Origin: Actinomycetota bacterium
GTDB taxonomy: Bacteria; Actinomycetota; Acidimicrobiia; Acidimicrobiales; Poriferisodaliceae
Length of the DNA: 23,496 nucleotides
Reading direction: 5' to 3'
NCBI GenBank assembly: GCA_002731665.1
Contig: PCCJ01000012.1
Location: 1-23,496, forward strand
In this document: positions 13,997 to 20,974 of the stretch, piece after piece
Position numbering within the stretch: the first letter of the stretch is position 1
Layout of the letters: the number at the start of each line of letters is the position of its first letter
Made by a program: the position numbers and the translations under genes
Notes under the pieces: generated by a model
Told to the model about the DNA's origin: nothing
Seen by the model: only the letters and a program-made list of their open reading frames with translations
Databases searched by the model: none

Positions 13997-14746
13997 TTAA
14001 ATAGCTAGATAGCCGCCATCTACGGGTAGCTCGATGCCTGTGATGTAAGAGGCCTCATCACTCGCCAAGAACAGGTTTGCATAGGCCACTTCTTCGACTC
14101 GCCCTTCGCGTTGGGCCGGAATGGCAGCGATCCTGATACGGCGCGCCTCTGGGTCAGCGCTCATCATCGCATCCTTCATGGGCGGCATGATGCCGGGATG
14201 CACCGAATTCACGCGTATGCCGTCCGCTGCGAATTGTACGGCGGCAGACTTTGTTGCGAGGCGCACTGCACCTTTGGCGGCGTTATAGCCCATATGAACA
14301 TAAGCCTGTCCCACGAACGCTGAGATTGAAGAAATGTTTACGATTGACCCTCGTCCGGCTTTCTGCATGATCGGGACGACGGCCTGCATGCTCAGGAACA
14401 CACCCTTAGCGTAGATATTCATCTGCTCATCCCAGGTGTTGGTGTTCAGTTGGTCGGGGTGGCTGCCGCTAATGCCGGCGCTGTTGACCAATATGTCGAT
14501 CTGGCCGTAGATAGAAATTGTTTCGGAAACAGCGTTCCTCCAGTCAACCTCACTTGAGACATCTAATTTTAAGAAATGAGCCTGGCCGCCGGTGTCAGTA
14601 ATTTCTTCAGCCACCGCCGAACCCTGATCAATTGCCAGATCCGTAACGACTACTTTGGCGCCTTCACTAGCGAAAAGTTGAGCTGTAGAAGCTCCCATGC
14701 CAGATGCAGCTCCGGTAATAATCGCTACCTTGTCTTTCAAACGCAT
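13997..14746 (-). CDS. Short-chain dehydrogenase/reductase (SDR), 3-alpha/20-beta-HSD-like
   Basis: The product is a 249-residue classical SDR. It has TGAASGMG (11-18), 'VVVTDLA' with Asp at the end of the second strand (NAD preference), 'LDVSSEVDW' (adenine pocket), NSAG (88-91), N110, catalytic Ser in ISSIS (138-142), Y154 and K158 in YNAAKGA, 'IRVNSVHPGIM' and 'ITGIELPVDGG'. This set is typical of cyclopentanol/3-alpha-hydroxysteroid-dehydrogenase-like SDRs, which act on cyclic or secondary alcohols; the actual substrate is unknown. The ATG at 14746 is preceded only by a weak purine-rich stretch. The gene is convergent with the hydrolase and divergent from the thioesterase, across a gap rich in palindromes. 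It is a paralogue of the SDR at 12223 but clearly diverged. Confidence 0.92.
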   Translation of the reverse strand: MRLKDKVAIITGAASGMGASTAQLFASEGAKVVVTDLAIDQGSAVAEEITDTGGQAHFLKLDVSSEVDWRNAVSETISIYGQIDILVNSAGISGSHPDQLNTNTWDEQMNIYAKGVFLSMQAVVPIMQKAGRGSIVNISSISAFVGQAYVHMGYNAAKGAVRLATKSAAVQFAADGIRVNSVHPGIMPPMKDAMMSADPEARRIRIAAIPAQREGRVEEVAYANLFLASDEASYITGIELPVDGGYLAI

Positions 14747-14782
14747 CTTCTGTCTTCTTTCATCCCTCGTCAGACCAGGTTA

Positions 14783-14944
14783 GGAAGACATCTTCCGGTT
14801 AACAACGCCCCCTAAACGCCGTTGCACAGAAGCTGACAAGAGTAACCAGTCAACCACTTTGGATAAATACGCCATCTGTCGAATGTTTGACAAAGGAATT
14901 CTTGTAAAAACTTGTCAACCAAAGTGCACCTTAGCTTTAGGTGC
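14783..14944. promoter_or_regulatory. Cluster of palindromes between divergent SDR and thioesterase genes
   Basis: Several symmetric elements lie here: GGAAGA-CA-TCTTCC (14783-14796); CACTTTGG (14855-14862) with its reverse complement CCAAAGTG (14919-14926); TTGACAA (14887-14893) with TTGTCAA (14912-14918); GCACCT-7nt-AGGTGC (14926-14944). The octamer GTCAACCA also repeats directly at 14849-14856 and 14914-14921, 65 bp apart, about six helical turns. They look like operators for one or more dimeric regulators acting on both genes. Confidence 0.5.
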
Positions 14945-14963
14945 TCTATAGCCGGCTCGATCG

Positions 14964-14993
14964 TTGACAGCTAGCGGGACTTGAAGCTACTGT
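14964..14993 (+). promoter_or_regulatory. Strong candidate leaderless promoter of the thioesterase gene
   Basis: TTGACA (14964-14969), an 18-nt spacer and TACTGT (14988-14993) are followed by 7 nt and the GTG at 15001. A transcript would begin essentially at the start codon. This also supports GTG 15001 as the start. Confidence 0.7.
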
Positions 14994-15000
14994 CCGCTTC

Positions 15001-15855
15001 GTGACCGGAAACTTTGCAGCGGTGATGGATTTGAGCACCAAAGGCGAGGATGTTTATGTTGGGCCACCGTCGCCAGATCGCGGTTTGCGAACTTATGGTG
15101 GGCAACTCCTGGCGCAATCGTTAGGTGCTGCGCAGCGGACGGTTTCAAGCGGTCAAGCTGTGCACTCAACCCACTCGTACTTTCTAAAAGCCGGTGATGC
15201 AGCTAAGCCCATCGAACTCAAAGTCGAACGGCTTCGAGACGGGCGCTCGTTCAGTCAACGTCAGGTGGTGGCGCGACAAGGAGAGGTTGATGTGTTCAGG
15301 AGTCTGATTTCGTTTCACGTTCCCGAGACAGGCCTTGAGTGGGAAGAGTCGATCACTATCGGTGTTGCCGCGCCGACAAACGAAGAGCCCTACACCGATT
15401 ACAGTGATGTGATTGAAATGGTCCTACCATTGGAAGAACAGCCGTGGCCGGGCCGAGACCGCCCTATGGACGTCAGCTATATCAACCCTCCAACGGCACC
15501 GGCAGGTCAACCAGTGACTGAACCCCAACTTATGTGGATGCGAGTTCACGGCGAACTAGGAGACGATCAAGCTCTAAATGACTCTGGGCTTGCCTATCTT
15601 TCTGACCTTGGGATGGAACCGGTAATTGTGTTGCCCCACGGCTACCGTTGGAAAGACAGTCGACTTACGATGGCCAGTCTTGATCACGCCATGTGGTTTC
15701 ACCGACCGGCCAGAGTTGACGACTGGATCTACTACGATCAACGAGTCGAGTCTACGTCGCGCGGTCGAGGTTTGGCGAGCGGCCGGTTCTACGATCGTGA
15801 CGGGCACCTTCTTGCCACGTGTATGCAAGAAGGTCTGATGCGATGGAGCGGCTAA
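15001..15855 (+). CDS. Acyl-CoA thioesterase II (TesB type)
   Basis: The product is a 284-residue double-hotdog thioesterase that hydrolyses acyl-CoA to free acid and CoA in the cytoplasm. The first hotdog has 'VYVGPPSPDRGLRTYGGQLLAQSLGAAQRTV' and 'VHSTHSYFLKAGDAAKPIELKVERLRDGRSFSQRQVVARQ', both strongly conserved in TesB. The second has 'MASLDHAMWFHRPARVDDWIYYDQRVESTSRGRGLASGRFYDRDGHLLATCMQEGLMR'. The catalytic set of E. coli TesB (Asp204, Thr228, Gln278) corresponds to D228, S251/T252 and Q276. Length matches the family. The GTG start sits directly behind a TTGACA/TACTGT promoter, and no ribosome site is present. Neighbouring SDR and PhyH genes suggest a role in releasing or recycling a CoA ester in a degradation pathway, which is inference. 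Confidence 0.94.
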   Translation: MTGNFAAVMDLSTKGEDVYVGPPSPDRGLRTYGGQLLAQSLGAAQRTVSSGQAVHSTHSYFLKAGDAAKPIELKVERLRDGRSFSQRQVVARQGEVDVFRSLISFHVPETGLEWEESITIGVAAPTNEEPYTDYSDVIEMVLPLEEQPWPGRDRPMDVSYINPPTAPAGQPVTEPQLMWMRVHGELGDDQALNDSGLAYLSDLGMEPVIVLPHGYRWKDSRLTMASLDHAMWFHRPARVDDWIYYDQRVESTSRGRGLASGRFYDRDGHLLATCMQEGLMRWSG

Positions 15856-16234
15856 CACACTGTCAGTTCATACCTAAAGTTCGGAAAACATCTCCAAGCC
15901 TCGATTTCACGAACTCCTTATCATTTTGAGCTGAAAACCTAAACCTCAACCAGCCGCTGTATAGTCCAATTGCTTGATGTTTAACCCTCATCAAGTCCTC
16001 CTTATCGGGAGAGCTAGCAGTTGATTCTGTTAGCAGCTCAGGGCCTCCCTTCGCGGAGGTTCTTTGCGTTTTAGGCTCCGAACCCATTGAGTTCTTCCGG
16101 ATAGTCGAGTAGATATTTGGCTTTCAATCTCAAAGTAATCATGAAAGGTAACCCGGTTTATATAGATGCAGGTATTAGTTTTGTATCACTTGGGGCGTAA
16201 TAGCAAACACTGCCTACCGTTGGTTGTGCACTAG
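15856..16234. other. Convergent intergenic region with two hairpins
   Basis: This 379-nt gap lies between the thioesterase and PhyH 3' ends. It has a stem-loop at 16013-16034 (8 bp with one G-T, 6-nt loop) and a terminator-like hairpin at 16044-16059 followed by a T-rich run. A 74-codon minus-strand open frame (15863-16087) has no support as a gene. Confidence 0.6.
16044..16072 (+). terminator. Candidate intrinsic terminator for the thioesterase transcript
   Basis: CCTCC, loop CTTCGC, GGAGG, followed by TTCTTTGCGTTTT. A second stem-loop (16013-16034) lies just before it. It is about 190 nt after the stop codon. Confidence 0.45.
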
Positions 16235-17476
16235 CTAGCCGCCAATTTCATGGTCCCCTCCGATGCCCAAAGGTGCGCTTTCTCCGCCCGAGCGAGCATC
16301 GGCGACGACCTTCCGCAAAGTGAAAGGTGCCTGCAGGTCTTGCTGCGACGAGTTAGGTCCGAGTTCGCCAACGCGAAGATACTCGCCGCGATCAGCTGCT
16401 AGACGAAAGTCGCGTAGAGCGCCCGCCCGTTCACCGATTAATCCCCGAGCACCGAAGCCATGACCCTCATTGGTTTGACTGCCGGTAGTGGCTTGGAATC
16501 CTATGCGTTGAAGCAGCTTTTGACTTGCTCGTTCCAGTACCTCAGGCCGGACCGAGAGCATCCAGTTCTCTTGCTGACGCTTCCAGTTCGTCTGCATCGA
16601 GTTGAGCATCACGATCCGGGGTTGATCAGTGTGGTTAATGCCGGTTCCGTGAAGGATTCGCCCATCGGTCAGTGTGATAGATCCAGCTGGGGCTTCAAGA
16701 TTAATGGCGGGTGGTAACTTGCCGACAGGTCGGCGTTCGCGCATTGCTTTCGAAAGCACATCGTGACTTCCTGGAATGAGAAGAGTTCCGCCGTTGTTCT
16801 GGTCAATGTGGCTGAGAGCTGTGAGGGTGTTGACAAGTGTTGGCTTCAACGCTTCAGCCGAGTCAGTCTGGTCTTGATGTAGAGCTTGCGGCACCCCTCC
16901 TTTTAGCGAGATAGCTGCGATGAGTGACGTACAGATCCAATCCGCTCCGAGGGCCTCAGTCATAAGCTGCTCGATGAGTGGGCCCCCTTGGACAAAGCTC
17001 GGGTCCTGCTCAATAAGCCCTTCGAAGCATCGACCTTTGTTGATGCAGCAGTTAATGTTCTGGCCGCTTGGCGTCTTCTGGGCGATACGAGCTCTTCGCT
17101 CGCCCTCAGCCTGTTCAAGAACGCGTTTGCGCATCTCTTCGACCTGGTCAGCGGCGATGGCGTTTTCGATGATGCAGTAGCCCCACTTGAGAAGATCTGA
17201 ACGCAACTGGCTAATGTCTTTGGTGGGAGAGGGAAGTCCCTTGTCTTTCCAGTACGGGTGCTTCGAACTGGTGGTGGTGTCATAGTACGAGCCGGGTTTG
17301 AACTCCCACTTACCCCACTCCGAACCGCGCTGCGGTGGAACGAAGTAGATCTCAGGATTGTTTTCGAGGGCTGACTTCATCGGCTCTTTCGCCATGTCGT
17401 CTTTGTACATGAGAGCTTCAGGTGGTGACTTCGCTTCGATATGAGCGGGGTCGAACTCCGTTGGAATTGTTGTCAT
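16235..17476 (-). CDS. PhyH family Fe(II)/2-oxoglutarate dioxygenase
   Basis: The product is a 413-residue phytanoyl-CoA dioxygenase-like enzyme that would hydroxylate or otherwise oxidise an organic substrate using O2 and 2-oxoglutarate. The iron-binding facial triad is visible: H200 and D202 in 'ALHQDQ' and H276 in 'GRILHGTGINHT', with R287 (QPRIVM) placed to bind 2-oxoglutarate. 'LIPGSHD' (233-239) is another PhyH hallmark, and 'LLKWGYCIIENAI' (95-107) is the usual N-terminal helix/strand. An N-terminal extension of about 90 residues and a C-terminal extension after the core make it longer than the typical 270-300. A CTCC complement (GGAG, 17487-17490) lies 10 nt before the ATG. It is divergent from the pirin gene and convergent with the thioesterase gene. 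Substrate unknown. Confidence 0.88.
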   Translation of the reverse strand: MTTIPTEFDPAHIEAKSPPEALMYKDDMAKEPMKSALENNPEIYFVPPQRGSEWGKWEFKPGSYYDTTTSSKHPYWKDKGLPSPTKDISQLRSDLLKWGYCIIENAIAADQVEEMRKRVLEQAEGERRARIAQKTPSGQNINCCINKGRCFEGLIEQDPSFVQGGPLIEQLMTEALGADWICTSLIAAISLKGGVPQALHQDQTDSAEALKPTLVNTLTALSHIDQNNGGTLLIPGSHDVLSKAMRERRPVGKLPPAINLEAPAGSITLTDGRILHGTGINHTDQPRIVMLNSMQTNWKRQQENWMLSVRPEVLERASQKLLQRIGFQATTGSQTNEGHGFGARGLIGERAGALRDFRLAADRGEYLRVGELGPNSSQQDLQAPFTLRKVVADARSGGESAPLGIGGDHEIGG

Positions 17477-17654
17477 AGCTTTTCATCTCCAGAGCTAACA
17501 GGTCTTCTATCGTATTGGGTTTTGCTTGACTGGCCTTGCTGAAACGGTCGGGGATTAAAGTCGACGTTCGCATCGGTGCTCACCCTTAAAGCCGAGGTTA
17601 GAGCATGCGGGTCGGCTGATATCGCAGAGGAGTGAGAAAGAGTTGCGGCGTTCG

Positions 17655-17660
17655 TAGGCT
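17655..17660 (+). promoter_or_regulatory. Candidate -10 box for the pirin gene (leaderless)
   Basis: TAGGCT lies 6 nt before the ATG at 17667. No clear -35 hexamer is visible. The intervening GGGGGT is too close to act as a normal ribosome site. Confidence 0.35.
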
Positions 17661-17666
17661 GGGGGT

Positions 17667-18686
17667 ATGGCTGACTCGGTGTTGCAGAAGTTCCCGCTGG
17701 CGTCACAATGGCCTACCGTTGACCCGTTTTTGTTCGTGGCTTACCACAAGGATGATTACCCGGCGAGTGACGGCGCCCTGGCGCCCGGCGTGTCGTTAGA
17801 GGAACGTCAAATCGGGAGCGACTTCTCGGGCCGAGATGGATGGAGTATGTATCACGGGCAAGCTGTGCCCGGATTCCCGCAACACCCGCACCGGGGATTC
17901 GAGACAATCACTTATGTGCGCTGTGGCTTTGTTGACCATGCTGACTCGCTAGGGGCCACCGCACGTTTCGGCGAGGGTGATACTCAATGGATGACTGCCG
18001 GGTCAGGGATTCAACACAGTGAGATGTTTCCCCTACTCGAGGATGATGCGCCGAATCCATTGGAGCTATTCCAAATTTGGTTGAACCTCCCGGCTGCAGA
18101 CAAGATGGTGGACCCCTATTTCACGATGCTATGGAGCCACGTCACGCCCAGCGAGATGATCCGAGGAGCCAATGGTGAGGGCGCCGTGGATCTCACCGTC
18201 TTAGCCGGCAACCTCCGCGATCTTAAGCCCGCTGCTCCGCCGCCTGACAGCTGGGCATCCCGTGATCGCTCTGACGTAGCTATCTGGCACCTGTCCATGG
18301 AACCTGACACGCGCTTTGAGCTTCCCGTGGCGGCTGAGGGGTCGATCCGGGCGCTTTATGCATATGAAGGGTCAACCGTTACGATTGGTACCACCGAGAT
18401 CGCCGCAGGAACCGGTGCTTTGATCCGATCAGACGAGATAATCGAGCTCAGTGCTGGGCCCGCAGGCATTGAGATCATTATTCTCCAGGGCCGACCGATC
18501 GGAGAGCCGGTCGCGCAGTATGGCCCATTCGTAATGAACTCCCAGAGTGAAATCGAAGACGCTTTTCGTGACTATCAAGCCACCCAGTTCGGTGGCTGGC
18601 CCTGGCCAAATGAGACGCCGAATCACGGAACAGCGGCGCGCAGGTTTGCCATCCACGCTGATGGCCGCTGCGAGGACATCTCTTAG
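17667..18686 (+). CDS. Pirin family protein
   Basis: The product is a 339-residue two-domain cupin of the pirin family. The metal-binding residues of the N-terminal cupin are all present: H73 and H75 in 'FPQHPHRGFETITYV', and H117 and E119 in 'GSGIQHSEM'. Other family blocks are 'NPLELFQIWLNLPAADKM', 'DLTVLAGNL' and the C-terminal 'GRPIGEPVAQYGPFVMNS'. Bacterial pirins have been linked to quercetin 2,3-dioxygenase activity and to protein partners, so neither reaction nor role is certain here. It is a little longer than the 230-300 residues of many pirins, with a tail rich in Trp and Pro (GGWPWPNETPN). It is divergent from the PhyH gene with a 190-nt gap, so the two could share regulation. Confidence 0.92.
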   Translation: MADSVLQKFPLASQWPTVDPFLFVAYHKDDYPASDGALAPGVSLEERQIGSDFSGRDGWSMYHGQAVPGFPQHPHRGFETITYVRCGFVDHADSLGATARFGEGDTQWMTAGSGIQHSEMFPLLEDDAPNPLELFQIWLNLPAADKMVDPYFTMLWSHVTPSEMIRGANGEGAVDLTVLAGNLRDLKPAAPPPDSWASRDRSDVAIWHLSMEPDTRFELPVAAEGSIRALYAYEGSTVTIGTTEIAAGTGALIRSDEIIELSAGPAGIEIIILQGRPIGEPVAQYGPFVMNSQSEIEDAFRDYQATQFGGWPWPNETPNHGTAARRFAIHADGRCEDIS

Positions 18687-18815
18687 TGCTAGATTCGCTT
18701 CGCTTTAACCGTGAAGTTGGGTTGTGGATAGACCACCAAATCTGCCTTCGAAGGGTCTTCTGCGTGGGTGTTTGGCGGGATCCTAATTAGCAAGCATGTT
18801 CGAAGAAAGCCCTTA

Positions 18816-18875
18816 AGCTTCGATTAGGGGAGTGAATGTTTAAGTGCAACCATCGAACTGAGCGAAATCGAAGCT
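18816..18875. repeat. 10-bp inverted repeat with 40-nt loop
   Basis: AGCTTCGATT (18816-18825) and AATCGAAGCT (18866-18875) are exact reverse complements, 40 nt apart, in the gap after the pirin gene. Confidence 0.8.
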
Positions 18876-19263
18876 CTTTCTGCGACACCGGGGTCCTCGA
18901 AATGAGAACCACTTTCTTGAAGGAGGAATATTGTCGGTCCGAGGAGCTCATTTCTTAGTATTTCTGCTCGATGTTCTACTTCAGTCAATATTTAGCTTAC
19001 GGAGTAGCTCGCTGCTAACTCGATAATCCGCATTCTGTTCGGTTCGTGGCCGGGACCACAGTCGGTTAGGTCCTGTCAGAAAGGGTCAAATAATCTTCGA
19101 ACAGTTTGATGTAAGTCCTGTAATTTGACTGCAGCTATGACCGTGGATTTAGAGAATGATGAGTCACTTGCGGCTCATGATAAATTTTTGAGATTGAGTA
19201 ATTATTAGGACCCGCTATTGAACGATTTCCAGATGACACATAAGGTAATCCTTAACCTCTACC

Positions 19264-19269
19264 AAGGAA
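19264..19269 (+). promoter_or_regulatory. Ribosome binding site that fixes the ABM gene start
   Basis: AAGGAA ends 5 nt before the ATG at 19275, favouring this start over an alternative 19 codons upstream that lacks such a site. Confidence 0.65.
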
Positions 19270-19274
19270 ATCAA

Positions 19275-19568
19275 ATGTCTCAAATCATTCACGTTGTGTT
19301 CCCGTGCCAAGAAGGGAAAGGCCCCGAATTGATTGAAATCCTTAGCGAAGCTCTTGCCGATACTCGCGCCTTCGAAGGCTGTGAGTCAATTGAGGTTTAT
19401 AGCGATGACAGCAACCCTGATACCGTAGTTCTCTGGGAGAAGTTTGCTGTCAAAGCAAACCATCAGGCTTATCTGCAATGGCGCATGGATACCGGTCTCC
19501 CGGAGCTACTGGCCCCGGTATTGGCAGGTAATCTTCAGGTCACCTATCTCGATAGTCACGACATTTAA
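19275..19568 (+). CDS. ABM-like dimeric alpha/beta-barrel protein (putative monooxygenase)
   Basis: The product is a 97-residue protein of the ABM fold: first strand 'SQIIHVVFPCQEGKGPEL', helix 'IEILSEALADTRAFEGCESIEVYSDDSNPDTVVLWEKFAVKANHQAYLQWRMDTGLPELLAPVL' and last strand 'LQVTYLD'. The 'F.GC...EVY.D..NP......E.W.....H..Y..WR...G' pattern is close to YgiN-type quinol monooxygenases, and the length is typical. The frame can be extended to 19218, but the ATG at 19275 with AAGGAA just upstream fits both the ribosome site and the family's N-terminus. It is not closely similar to the ABM-like protein at 1720. It probably acts on an aromatic or polyketide-like substrate, or serves in another way common to this loosely defined family. 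Confidence 0.82.
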   Translation: MSQIIHVVFPCQEGKGPELIEILSEALADTRAFEGCESIEVYSDDSNPDTVVLWEKFAVKANHQAYLQWRMDTGLPELLAPVLAGNLQVTYLDSHDI

Positions 19569-19600
19569 ATACTAGAGAGCAGCGTCTGATAACTAAGATG

Positions 19601-19639
19601 TTGCGACGGCAGGCTAATTCTTGATGTTTTTTGTCGCAA
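19601..19639. repeat. 7-bp inverted repeat after the ABM gene
   Basis: TTGCGAC (19601-19607) and GTCGCAA (19633-19639) around a 25-nt loop with a T run. It lies between convergent genes and could help end transcription; support is weak. Confidence 0.35.
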
Positions 19640-19804
19640 GGAGAGCCTTAGTACGGCGATTCAGAATGTGTTACTCGGGCTTCAGGCTTGTGTCGGAGCA
19701 CTAGAGGAGCCGGTAGTAAGTAAGCTTGAACCGAAGACTTAAGCAGATAATTCGGCCTTTCTAGTTGCCCACCTTTCTTCGCGATGAAGCAGGAGTTAAT
19801 TACA

Positions 19805-20749
19805 TTAAGAGAGGTTTGTCTCCTGAGAGCTATCTAGGACTTTGCGTTGTAGTTTCCACATCCCAGCTAGTAAAGCAATCGGAAGTAAAACGTACGGGTC
19901 TGCTAGGTGCCACCACTGTCCAGGACTAAGAATGTCACCGACAGCTGTTTGTATATCGTCCAAGCTGATATTGCGAACTTTTCTAGGCGCAGGCTCTCCT
20001 ACTATGGAACCTACAGCAAAGGGCAATGATTGTAGCAGGGCTAGCAGGCCGACGGCTCCAAAGGCATAATGTGACCGAGGTCTGAGACCAACTTTTTTTA
20101 CTTTTGGCTTACTTCCGGTCAGTGCCCCCGAGCGGTATAGAGCAACCAGCGCCATTATTGCGATGGCAGTAGCAATTCCGTTAATTGTGAAGTGCCACCA
20201 GACGCGATGACTTGAAAGTTCTGTGCCGCTCCAGCGCCCAAACATTGTTGAAGCGCCCCAACCAGTTCCGCTAGCGAAAACAGTGACAGTCAAAACTATA
20301 TGTTCGATAAAATGAAGGCCCTGGAATAAGAGTGCTCCATTGACTGATCGCTGATTTGTTTTTGCAATGCGAGTTAGTACGAACATGGCGACAATGCCGG
20401 AAAGAAAAATTCCGTTGCCGATTAAGTGCAAAAGTTCAGCACCTCTTTGTCCGGCGGCGCCCTTCCCGGGCCAAAGCTGACACCAGTAGGCGAGACCGTC
20501 GACGCCAGTTTGTGCCCATGGCGTGAACCAAGGCTTCTTTTGTGGGTTAAGTAACCAATAGCCGACTTGAAGTCCATGTTCAAAAAAATGAAAGACCTGA
20601 AAGCCGACAGCACCCGCCACTACTGCAGCTAGAGCAGAACGCTTTCGTTGACCTTGAGTAAATATTCCTAGCAAAAGAGCTATTAGAACACCGCCACCGA
20701 GAACAAAAAGTGCGAGCCCTGAGAGGGCGCTTGGAACTCCCCAGCTCAT
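19805..20749 (-). CDS. Unrecognised membrane protein with duplicated H-x-x-E-H motif
   Basis: The product is a 314-residue polytopic membrane protein of no family I recognise. Hydrophobic segments lie near 8-30, 38-62, 104-126, 138-158, 183-205, 228-250 and 283-299. The chain contains an internal duplication. Unit 1 has HFFEH (54-58) and later HLIGNGI (108-114). Unit 2 has HFIEH (146-150) and later HFTINGI (186-192). In each unit the two His and the Glu lie on one helix, and a His four residues before Asn-Gly-Ile lies on the next, a layout well suited to binding a metal or haem inside the membrane. A further His (WWHLADPY, 281) is near the end. A GGAG (complement of 20758-20761) lies 8 nt before the ATG. 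Function unknown; a metal-dependent membrane oxidoreductase or metal transporter are guesses. Confidence 0.8.
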   Translation of the reverse strand: MSWGVPSALSGLALFVLGGGVLIALLLGIFTQGQRKRSALAAVVAGAVGFQVFHFFEHGLQVGYWLLNPQKKPWFTPWAQTGVDGLAYWCQLWPGKGAAGQRGAELLHLIGNGIFLSGIVAMFVLTRIAKTNQRSVNGALLFQGLHFIEHIVLTVTVFASGTGWGASTMFGRWSGTELSSHRVWWHFTINGIATAIAIMALVALYRSGALTGSKPKVKKVGLRPRSHYAFGAVGLLALLQSLPFAVGSIVGEPAPRKVRNISLDDIQTAVGDILSPGQWWHLADPYVLLPIALLAGMWKLQRKVLDSSQETNLS

Positions 20750-20790
20750 GTGTATGTCTCCAATTTGTTTAGTGAATAAAAATAATTTTC

Positions 20791-20824
20791 AGCCGTTTTT
20801 AGGTTGCTTAAATCTAAAAACGCT
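20791..20824. repeat. Hairpin or operator between divergent genes
   Basis: CGTTTTTAG (20794-20802) and CTAAAAACG (20814-20822) are exact reverse complements around 11 nt. Allowing one bulged base the arms extend to AGC/GCT (20791-20824). It lies about 45-75 nt upstream of the membrane protein start, either in its leader or in the shared promoter region. Confidence 0.6.
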
Positions 20825-20960
20825 TTGCGATCATATGACCGTATCAACATGATCTTACGCATCATCACATTTATCTCTTTAAGGCTATGTCGTGAATTAG
20901 GAGCTGGCAGTGGAAGATCACGCGATCCAGTAGAGACGACAATACTTGATCGGAAAGCAT

Positions 20961-20966
20961 TATAAC
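20961..20966 (+). promoter_or_regulatory. Candidate -10 box for the acidic protein gene (leaderless)
   Basis: TATAAC lies 8 nt before the ATG at 20975; a good -35 is not obvious. No ribosome site is present. Confidence 0.45.
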
Positions 20967-20974
20967 ATTGAACT

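Larger units (their letters stand above)
18687..19274. other. 588-nt gap with inverted repeats and a possible tiny ORF
   Basis: No conventional gene is visible. The gap holds a 10-bp inverted repeat (18816-18825 / 18866-18875), an 8-bp pair GAAATGAG / CTCATTTC (18898-18905 / 18947-18954), a strong AAGGAGG (18920-18926) followed 4 nt later by TTG opening a 31-codon hydrophobic frame (18931-19026), and a 23-codon ATG frame (19137-19208). An in-frame extension of the ABM gene to 19218 is judged to be non-coding. Confidence 0.5.

Noticed and set aside
15863..16087. A 74-codon minus-strand ORF between the thioesterase and PhyH genes
   Set aside because: It overlaps the two hairpins, has no ribosome site or family resemblance, and lies in a convergent gap where termination is expected.
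16263..17200. Several plus-strand ORFs antisense to the PhyH gene
   Set aside because: They are shadows of the minus-strand PhyH frame, which carries the complete iron-binding triad.
18687..19217. A cobalamin, SAM or other known riboswitch, or a tRNA, in the long gap
   Set aside because: I could not find the conserved core of any riboswitch I know, nor a tRNA T-loop or acceptor-stem pattern.
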